From positions 1 through 8,130 of the forward strand of contig JAVBYB010000128.1 in assembly GCA_030824255.1 (NCBI GenBank): a DNA stretch of 8,130 nt, written 5' to 3'. This stretch comes from a bacterium. GTDB taxonomy: Bacteria > Pseudomonadota > Alphaproteobacteria > Caulobacterales > Hyphomonadaceae. Below, piece after piece: positions 1-4,997 of the stretch. Numbering within the stretch: the stretch's first letter is position 1; each line of letters starts with the position of its first letter. The position numbers and the translations under genes were made by a program. The notes below the pieces were generated by a model. It was not told the DNA's origin. It ran no database searches and saw only the letters and a program-made list of their open reading frames with translations.

Positions 1-2
1 TC

Positions 3-131
3 TATCCGGTTACGGAACAGGCTGTGGATTTCCCGAGCGGCGGTGTCGCTGTCATTGAGGTGGCGCAGTTGGGGCGCTATGGCGAGCCGGGCGGCCGGAG
101 CGCGGTGGAACTGGCGATTCCCGCACCGTAA
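3..131 (+). CDS. C-terminal end of an unrecognised protein (5' end outside window)
   Basis: A reading frame is open from the left edge and stops at TAA 129-131, giving 42 residues. It starts within the window at ...YPVTEQAVDF and ends ...VELAIPAP. Codon use, with G or C favoured at the third base, looks like the neighbouring genes, which is the main reason to accept it as coding. The tail is Gly/Pro/Ala-rich with alternating hydrophobic residues (VAVIEVAQL) that could form a beta strand. I do not recognise the family and no function can be given. It lies 104 bp upstream of the J-protein gene on the same strand. Confidence 0.55.
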   Translation, partial: YPVTEQAVDFPSGGVAVIEVAQLGRYGEPGGRSAVELAIPAP

Positions 132-136
132 GACGT

Positions 137-152
137 CAGAACATCAGTTCTG
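137..152 (+). other. Perfect 6-bp hairpin after the upstream gene
   Basis: CAGAAC (137-142) and GTTCTG (147-152) are exact inverted repeats around the loop ATCA, starting 5 bases after the TAA of the upstream gene. The hairpin is followed by CCCCAAAA rather than a T run, so it is not a standard intrinsic terminator. It could help end or stabilise the upstream transcript's 3' end, or be a protein-binding dyad. Its presence is seen directly; the role is unknown. Confidence 0.4.
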
Positions 153-174
153 CCCCAAAATACCCATCTTCTGG

Positions 175-206
175 CTTGTCTTGCGTAGGGCAGAAGCCCC
201 ACGCTA
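175..206 (+). promoter_or_regulatory. Candidate heat-shock (sigma-32/RpoH-type) promoter for the J-protein gene
   Basis: CTTGTC at 175-180 resembles the RpoH -35 element (CTTGAA). The -10 candidate begins with CCCCA at 197-201 and continues CGCTA, resembling the CCCCAT-type -10 element. If the -35 is counted as 176-182, the spacer is 14 bp, within the usual RpoH range. Transcription would start near position 213, leaving a short leader holding the ribosome binding site AAGGG (224-228). A J-domain co-chaperone is a plausible heat-shock gene. The match is partial and untested. Confidence 0.33.
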
Positions 207-235
207 GGGGCCAGACTACCGACAAGGGTCGTCAA

Positions 236-1138
236 TTGAGTTGGGATCCCTACGCGGCGTTAGGAGTGCCCAAATCCTCCAGCGCCGAGGACATCAGGAA
301 AGCCTATCGCAAGCTCGCCAAGGAGCTGCACCCTGACGTGCGCCCGAACGACCCCGCCTCGGCGGAGCGGTTCAAGCGCGCGACGGCTGCTTTCAACATG
401 CTGATGGATGAGCAGCTGCGTGGTCGGTTTGATCGCGGCGAGATCGATGCGGATGGCAATGAACGCCCGCAATTCCAGCCCGGCGCGGGTTTTGGCGGCT
501 TCGCCGGAGCGGGCGCAGGGGCAGGCGCGCGCGCGCGGGGCGGCGGGCGCGGCGATGTGTTCGAGGATCTGTTCGACGGGCTGTTCAGCCGGGGCGGCGG
601 GGCGCGTGGCTTTGGCCAGCAGCGCGGCGAAGATGTTCGCTACCGGATGGAAGTGGACTTCCTCGACGCGGTGAATGGCGGCAAGCGGCGCGTGACCATG
701 TCCGACGGGCGCACGCTGGATCTTGCGATTCCGGCGGGACTGACGTCCGGCCAGACGCTGCGGCTCAAGAGCCAGGGGCTGCCGGGCGTTGGCGGCGGGC
801 CATCGGGTGATGCGCTGGTCGAGATCACCGTGGGCGACCATCCGCAGTTTCGGCGCGATGGCGACGATATCCGCATGGACCTCAAGATTTCACTGGCCGA
901 AGCGGTGGAGGGCGGCCGCGTTCCGGTCAACACGCCTTCAGGCATGGTGACGATGTCGGTGCCCGCCGGCTCAAGCTCTGGCGACCTGCTGAAGCTGCGG
1001 GCCAAGGGCGTGCAGACGCGGCCGACCGCGGGCGACCTGCTTGTTCGCCTGATGATCGTCCTGCCGCGAAAAGAGGACCAGGAACTGCGCGAATTCGTTC
1101 GCACCTGGCCGGGCCGCAAGTCAGACATCCAGCGTTGA
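236..1138 (+). CDS. Class B J-domain co-chaperone (DnaJ/CbpA-like, no zinc finger)
   Basis: A 300-residue cytoplasmic Hsp40 that would deliver unfolded clients to DnaK (Hsp70) and stimulate its ATPase. The J domain spans about residues 4-67 (DPYAALGV... to GRFDRG) with the invariant HPD at 32-34. A Gly/Ala/Arg-rich linker follows (about 80-130, including FEDLFDGLF). Two beta-rich C-terminal domains then run from EDVRYRMEVDF to the end, containing the paired IPAGLTSGQTLRLKSQG and VPAGSSSGDLLKLRAKG segments typical of this family. There are no CxxCxGxG repeats, so it is CbpA-like rather than canonical DnaJ. I place the start at TTG 236 because AAGGG (224-228) lies 7 bases upstream and the protein then begins MSWDPYAALGV, right at the J domain. 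An upstream TTG at 176 would add 20 residues unlike any J protein. A heat-shock-like promoter candidate lies just upstream. Confidence 0.9.
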   Translation: MSWDPYAALGVPKSSSAEDIRKAYRKLAKELHPDVRPNDPASAERFKRATAAFNMLMDEQLRGRFDRGEIDADGNERPQFQPGAGFGGFAGAGAGAGARARGGGRGDVFEDLFDGLFSRGGGARGFGQQRGEDVRYRMEVDFLDAVNGGKRRVTMSDGRTLDLAIPAGLTSGQTLRLKSQGLPGVGGGPSGDALVEITVGDHPQFRRDGDDIRMDLKISLAEAVEGGRVPVNTPSGMVTMSVPAGSSSGDLLKLRAKGVQTRPTAGDLLVRLMIVLPRKEDQELREFVRTWPGRKSDIQR

Positions 1139-1209
1139 GCCCGGCCATGCGCCGCGGGGCATCAATGGTAAATGCAGGGAAACTGCAAGGTTTTCGAGCG
1201 GCTCGCAGC

Positions 1210-1227
1210 CGTTCAGACGGGGTTCAC
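1210..1227 (+). promoter_or_regulatory. Direct repeat GTTCA-N6-GTTCA, candidate PhoP-type regulator site
   Basis: GTTCA occurs at 1211-1215 and again at 1222-1226, a repeat period of 11 bp, so both copies face the same side of the helix. OmpR/PhoP-family regulators classically bind such direct repeats (the enterobacterial PhoP box is GTTTA repeated with the same 11-bp period). The site lies immediately before the PepSY gene that heads the two-component cluster, so autoregulation is a reasonable guess. A short dyad, CGGCT-CGC-AGCCG (1199-1211), adjoins it. Five-base repeats arise by chance, so confidence is low. Confidence 0.28.
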
Positions 1228-1230
1228 GCT

Positions 1231-1563
1231 ATGACCGCTAAATCCGGGGTCATGTTTCGCAAGGCCCTGATTCCTGTAATGGCTGCCCTGCTCGCTGCAG
1301 GCATCGCGACGGCTCCGGCCAGCGCGCAACGCGGCGATCGTGGCAACGACTCGCCTTTCACCCAGTGGGACCAGCCGCGTGAAGAGCGGATGCCCCAGAG
1401 GGAAGTCTCGCTCAGCGAAGTGCTGCGCGACCTGCGTATGAAGTATGGCGGGAAGCACCTCGATGCACGGAAGTCCGGCGGACACTACATTATTGCCTGG
1501 ATGACCGATGACGGCCGCCGCCTGAACATCCGGGTGAACGCCACGACGGGTCGAGAAGAATAA
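1231..1563 (+). CDS. Small exported PepSY-domain protein (FeuN-like)
   Basis: A 110-residue protein with an N-terminal signal peptide: a basic stretch (MFRK, 8-11), a hydrophobic core (ALIPVMAALLAAGIATAP) and a probable cleavage site after ASA at residue 32. The mature protein is about 78 residues. It has a charged linker and then a single PepSY-like repeat (about 58-108: VSLSEVLRDLRMKYGGKHLDA..., YIIAWM, LNIRVNATTG). PepSY domains are small, often periplasmic modules linked to protease inhibition or to control of sensor proteins. In rhizobia a small periplasmic protein, FeuN, encoded next to feuP restrains the FeuPQ system; the position 29 bp before the regulator suggests the same job here, by inference. 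ATG 1231 is preferred. ATG 1252 (MFRKALIP...) is a credible alternative that also leaves an intact signal peptide. Starts further upstream would bury the signal peptide. Confidence 0.72.
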   Translation: MTAKSGVMFRKALIPVMAALLAAGIATAPASAQRGDRGNDSPFTQWDQPREERMPQREVSLSEVLRDLRMKYGGKHLDARKSGGHYIIAWMTDDGRRLNIRVNATTGREE

Positions 1564-1592
1564 GAGCTGAGTACAGCCGTGAGGTTTTGGGC

Positions 1593-2273
1593 ATGAGAGT
1601 TCTAGTCGTCGAAGATGATCCCGATCTGGGCCGCCAGCTGACGGAGGCCCTGTCGCAGGCCGGGTATGCCGTCGACCTCGCGCCGGACGGCGAGGAGGGT
1701 CACTTCCTCGGCGACACCGAGCCGTATGATGCCGCAGTGCTCGATCTCGGCCTCCCGAAGATGGACGGCGTGCGCGTGCTCGAGAAATGGCGCGGCGCGG
1801 GCAAGGACATGCCGGTGCTTATCCTCACGGCGCGCGATCGCTGGAGCGAGAAGGTTGCCGGCTTCGATGCTGGCGCGGACGATTATCTCACCAAGCCGTT
1901 CGTGACCGAGGAACTGCTGGCGCGCCTGCGTGCGCTGATGCGCCGTGCGGCGGGCCATGCTTCTGCGGCGCTGGAGTGCGGCGACCTGCGGGTCGATACG
2001 CGTGCAGCGCGGGCGTCAGTCAATGGCGAGCCGATCAAGCTGACGGCGCACGAATACCGCGTGCTGTCCTACATGATGCACCATCAGGGCCGTGTCGTGC
2101 CGCGCACGGAGCTGGTCGAGCATATCTACGATCAGGACTTCGATCGCGATTCCAACACGATCGAGGTGTTTGTCGGCCGTCTGCGCCGCAAGATCGGGTC
2201 AAACCGCATCTTGACGGAACGCGGGCTCGGGTATCGGTTGATCGACCCGAAGGCGGAAAAGATCGTCGAATAG
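1593..2273 (+). CDS. feuP: OmpR/PhoP-family response regulator (FeuP-like)
   Basis: A 226-residue DNA-binding response regulator. The receiver domain (1-116) has the acidic pair D8/D9, phosphoacceptor D51 (in VLDLGLP), switch T79 (LILTARD) and K101 (DDYLTKPF). The RDRWSEKVAGFDAGADDY segment is typical of PhoP-like members. The C-terminal winged-helix domain (about 125-220) shows the family pattern LTAHEYRVLSYMMHHQGRVV, a DRDSNTIEVFVGRLRRKI recognition helix region and RGLGYRL. The start is ATG 1593, with GAGG (1581-1584) 8 bases upstream; a TTG at 1587 would add only two residues. The gene ends one base before the sensor kinase start, so the two are surely co-transcribed. The name feuP rests on its position before feuQ and the cytochrome c genes, as I recall it from rhizobia. 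Its targets cannot be read from the protein. Confidence 0.93.
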   Translation: MRVLVVEDDPDLGRQLTEALSQAGYAVDLAPDGEEGHFLGDTEPYDAAVLDLGLPKMDGVRVLEKWRGAGKDMPVLILTARDRWSEKVAGFDAGADDYLTKPFVTEELLARLRALMRRAAGHASAALECGDLRVDTRAARASVNGEPIKLTAHEYRVLSYMMHHQGRVVPRTELVEHIYDQDFDRDSNTIEVFVGRLRRKIGSNRILTERGLGYRLIDPKAEKIVE

Positions 2274-2274
2274 C

Positions 2275-3684
2275 ATGACTGAAACGGCCGGCGCCGAGAC
2301 CGAAGGGGCGCGCACTCGCGGCTCCATCGCCCGGCGCATGCTTGTTGCTGCGGCGGTGTGGAGCGCCGTGGTGCTGCTCATCGCGGGCTGGTCGCTGCAG
2401 GCGTTCTATCGTTCGGAAACGGACCTCCAGCTTGATCTGGTGCTGAACGAGACACTGGAGACGCTCGCGGCCGCCGCAAATTCGGAGCAGGGGCAGATCG
2501 ACGTCGACGACGCCAAGCTGCCCCGCGACGAGCGGTACAGCCGCGCGCTATCTGGCCGTTACTGGGCGATCATCGACCTGAGCGCGCAGAATGAAGTTCT
2601 GCGCACGATGAAGTCTCAGAGCTTCTTCGACGAGGACGCGGTCATTGCGCCAGGCCTTCGCGCCGATGCGGTGAAACAGCCCGGCGTCGTGCTGCATATG
2701 GATGCGGCGGGACCGGACGAGAAGCAGATCAGGCTCGGCCTGCAGTCGGTGACCTTCACGGACCGGCCCCAGCCATTGTTGCTGTATGCGGCAATCGACC
2801 GGACAAGCGCGGATGCGTCGGTTGGCAGTTTCACGCTGCGGATTGCGATTGCGCTGGGGGTTCTGGCGCTTGGGTTGATTGGCGGCGTGCTGGTGCTGAT
2901 CCGGTATGGCTTGCGGCCGCTGCATGAAATTCAGGGCAAGCTGGGCGATGTGCGGGCGGGGCGGCGAGATAACCTGGATGGCGAGTATCCGGGTGAGCTT
3001 TCGCCGCTGGTGAAGGAGATCAACACGCTGATCTCGCACAACCGGAAAGTGGTCGACCGGGCGCGGACGCATGTGGGCAATCTGGCGCACGCGCTGAAAA
3101 CGCCGCTCGCCGTCCTCAAGAACGAGGCGAAGGGTGGCGACAGGCTATCCGATCTTGTGCGGCGTCAAACGGAAGCAATGACGAGCAACGTCAATCACTA
3201 CCTCAAGCGGGCGCAGGCTGCTGCACAGGCGGAAGTCCTTGGGGCCCGTACGGTTGTGAAGGAGCCGGTCGAGGGCATCGCGCGGATGCTGGAGCGGCTG
3301 CACCGCGACAAGGGCGTCGCCATCGACGTGGATGTGGATCCCAAAGCCGTGTTCCGCGGGGAGCGGGGTGACTTCGATGAACTTGTCGGGAACCTGTTGG
3401 AGAATGCCGCCAAATGGTGCAAGTCGCGCATCAATGTGACGGTGTCGCTGAGCGATGACGGCCTCGAAGTGAAGGTGGACGACGATGGTCCGGGCCTTCC
3501 CGTCGAACATCGCGCCAAGGCGCTGGAGCGCGGCAAGCGGCTGGACGAATCCGAGCCGGGAACTGGACTGGGACTGTCGATCGTGACCGAACTCGCGGAC
3601 ATCTACGGAGGCGGACTCCACCTTGAGGACAGCCCGCTGGGCGGCCTTCGCGCCCGCCTGGTTCTGCCGGCGGCGCCGCTTTGA
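2275..3684 (+). CDS. feuQ: PhoQ-like membrane sensor histidine kinase (FeuQ-like)
   Basis: A 469-residue inner-membrane kinase, partner of the regulator just upstream. A short cytoplasmic N-terminus precedes TM1 (22-45). A periplasmic sensor domain of about 140 residues (46-186) follows, then TM2 (188-209), a HAMP linker (about 210-262), and the dimerisation helix with H272 in the motif HALKTPLAVL, which resembles the PhoQ-type H-box. The ATPase domain has the N-box NLLENA (N373 and N377), the G1 motif DDGPG (403-407) and the G2 motif GTGLGL (429-434). All catalytic motifs are intact, so it should be active as kinase and phosphatase. The sensor domain contains acidic clusters (DVDD, FDEDA), which recall cation sensing in PhoQ, but the signal cannot be deduced. 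There is no strong ribosome binding site; the start lies one base after the regulator's stop, suggesting translational coupling. Confidence 0.92.
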   Translation: MTETAGAETEGARTRGSIARRMLVAAAVWSAVVLLIAGWSLQAFYRSETDLQLDLVLNETLETLAAAANSEQGQIDVDDAKLPRDERYSRALSGRYWAIIDLSAQNEVLRTMKSQSFFDEDAVIAPGLRADAVKQPGVVLHMDAAGPDEKQIRLGLQSVTFTDRPQPLLLYAAIDRTSADASVGSFTLRIAIALGVLALGLIGGVLVLIRYGLRPLHEIQGKLGDVRAGRRDNLDGEYPGELSPLVKEINTLISHNRKVVDRARTHVGNLAHALKTPLAVLKNEAKGGDRLSDLVRRQTEAMTSNVNHYLKRAQAAAQAEVLGARTVVKEPVEGIARMLERLHRDKGVAIDVDVDPKAVFRGERGDFDELVGNLLENAAKWCKSRINVTVSLSDDGLEVKVDDDGPGLPVEHRAKALERGKRLDESEPGTGLGLSIVTELADIYGGGLHLEDSPLGGLRARLVLPAAPL

Positions 3685-4415
3685 TCTGGATCGCTCTCGT
3701 CGCAGTTGTGTGTGTGGCTGGCGGGGCATGGCTGGCGGCCAAGACCACGCAGACGCGTCTTGTTGTGCTCGCTTTGGGTATCGCGGGTGTGGCGGCCTAC
3801 TGGATCAGCGGTCGTCCCGACATGTCGGACCAGCCCCTTGAAGCGCGCATGGAAGTGATCGATGCGCTGATCAAGACGAATCCCGAGAGCCTTTCGGAAC
3901 AGCAGGTTATCGCTGTGGCGGAGCGTCAGGCGCGCAAGGAGCCTGAGGCGGCCATGCCGTATGTGATGATCGCGCGCATGTACGAGTCGCTCGCCCAGAA
4001 GGCGCAGACCGAGGGCATGACGCTGATCCAGGGCGGCAACGAGCAGGGCGCTGCGGAAAAGGCCGCCGCGATGCAGGATTCGCTGATGCGGGCCGAAGAG
4101 GCTTATCGTGAGGCGCTTCGCCGTGATCCGCGCAATGTCGAAGCAGCAGCGGAGATGGCAGACCTGCGTTTCAAGACCACGGGCGAGGTCGATGAAACGA
4201 CCACGCGGCTCTACCAGCTGGCCTTTACCGCGCAGCCGGACCGCTTTCGCTATGGCTATCTGGCCGGGATCGGCCTCTGGTTGCAGGACAAGAAGCCCGA
4301 AGCCGAAGCGATGTGGGCCGATATTGACCAGCGTGCGCCGGCCGGTGGACCGGAGCGGCAGATGTTTGCTGCACTGCGTCAGATGTTTGGCATCGATCCG
4401 CCGACATCTCCCTGA
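3681..4415 (+). CDS. ccmI: CcmI/CycH-like TPR protein of cytochrome c maturation
   Basis: A 244-residue membrane protein with two N-terminal hydrophobic segments (about 2-20 and 25-43), followed by a soluble helical region with TPR-like repeats. One repeat is clear from A138 (AEEAYREALRRDPRNVEAAA), and another lies near the end (KPEAEAMWADI). CcmI/CycH presents apocytochrome c to the CcmF/CcmH haem ligation complex. The call rests on this architecture and on its place just before ccmE, ccmF and ccmH; sequence likeness alone is weak because TPRs are generic. It is shorter than the rhizobial CycH proteins I know of, perhaps with a reduced C-terminal apocytochrome-binding region. The start is TTG 3681, whose TTGA overlaps the TGA of the kinase gene by 4 bases; the first in-frame ATG is past both membrane segments. 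That overlap ties it to the kinase transcript. Confidence 0.75.
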   Translation: MIWIALVAVVCVAGGAWLAAKTTQTRLVVLALGIAGVAAYWISGRPDMSDQPLEARMEVIDALIKTNPESLSEQQVIAVAERQARKEPEAAMPYVMIARMYESLAQKAQTEGMTLIQGGNEQGAAEKAAAMQDSLMRAEEAYREALRRDPRNVEAAAEMADLRFKTTGEVDETTTRLYQLAFTAQPDRFRYGYLAGIGLWLQDKKPEAEAMWADIDQRAPAGGPERQMFAALRQMFGIDPPTSP

Positions 4416-4529
4416 TCTTCCGAAGATTTGACCAGATTTCGCGCCATCGTGTCGCTGGCGCTTGCCCGGTATGGCCCATATAGTTTGGCGGTTCGACGGG
4501 TGGGCCGGTTGACCAGGAGACGACTACCC
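4416..4529 (+). promoter_or_regulatory. ccmI-ccmE gap with palindrome, weak promoter candidate and strong ribosome binding site
   Basis: This 114-bp gap is the only sizeable break within the ccm genes. It opens with an odd palindrome, ATCTTC-C-GAAGAT (4415-4427), overlapping the last base of the ccmI stop. TATAGT (4479-4484) resembles a -10 element, but I see no convincing -35. GGCCCA (4473-4478) and TGGGCC (4501-4506) are exact inverted repeats that could fold across a 22-base loop. AGGAGA (4515-4520), 9 bases before ATG 4530, is the clearest ribosome binding site in the window. An internal promoter or a processing site is possible; none is proven. Confidence 0.3.
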
Positions 4530-4997
4530 ATGCGCAAGCGTTCACAGAGGCTCTGGCTGATTGGATCGGCGGGCGTTCTCGTCGCTGGCGCTGTCGCGCT
4601 GGCGGTAGTCGGCCTTCAGGGCGCGGTCGCGTTCTTCCAGTCGCCGTCTGATATCGCCGAGAAGGGCGCCACGAGCTTTCACCAGAGCGTGCGCGTTGGC
4701 GGCCTGATCGAGGTCGGTAGCCAGAAGCACGAGGAAGGCGGCAAGCTGCTCACCTTCAGCATCACGGATGGCAAGCACACGGTGCCGGTTGTGTTCGAGG
4801 GCATTCCCCCGGACATGGTGAAGGAAGGCAAGGGCGTCGTCGCCGAAGGCAAGTTCGACCCGTCGGGCACGCTGGTGGCGTCGCGCGTGCTGGCGAAGCA
4901 CGACGAGAATTACATGCCGAAGGAAGCGTATGACGCGCTCAAGCGCGCGTCCGATTCCGAAGGTGAATCCTCCTATGGCAAAGAACCAACCACTTGA
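4530..4997 (+). CDS. ccmE: CcmE, periplasmic haem chaperone (CycJ)
   Basis: A 155-residue haem chaperone anchored in the inner membrane. It receives haem from the CcmABCD export complex and passes it to CcmF for attachment to apocytochrome c. There is a basic N-terminus (MRKRSQRLW), one membrane anchor (about 9-30) and a periplasmic OB-fold beta barrel (about 50-122: VRVGGLIEVGS, VVFEGIPPDM, VVAEGKFD). The haem-binding motif is LAKHDENYMP with H124, which forms the covalent haem bond, and Y128, an axial-ligand candidate, corresponding to H130 and Y134 of E. coli CcmE. It ends in a short charged, flexible tail. The start is ATG 4530, with AGGAGA 9 bases upstream; an in-frame TTG at 4428 would displace the anchor and is rejected. 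The stop overlaps the ccmF start by 4 bases. Confidence 0.96.
   Translation: MRKRSQRLWLIGSAGVLVAGAVALAVVGLQGAVAFFQSPSDIAEKGATSFHQSVRVGGLIEVGSQKHEEGGKLLTFSITDGKHTVPVVFEGIPPDMVKEGKGVVAEGKFDPSGTLVASRVLAKHDENYMPKEAYDALKRASDSEGESSYGKEPTT

Noticed and set aside
176..235. 20-residue N-terminal extension of the J protein from TTG 176
   Set aside because: It does not resemble J-protein N-termini, and TTG 236 has a well-placed ribosome binding site and starts right at the J domain.
1135..1230. Upstream starts (TTG 1135, ATG 1165) for the PepSY protein
   Set aside because: They would put more than 20 residues before the signal peptide; a start at 1231 or 1252 gives a normal signal peptide.
4428..4529. 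N-terminal extension of CcmE from TTG 4428
   Set aside because: ATG 4530 has a strong ribosome binding site and gives the usual CcmE N-terminus; the extension would come before the membrane anchor.
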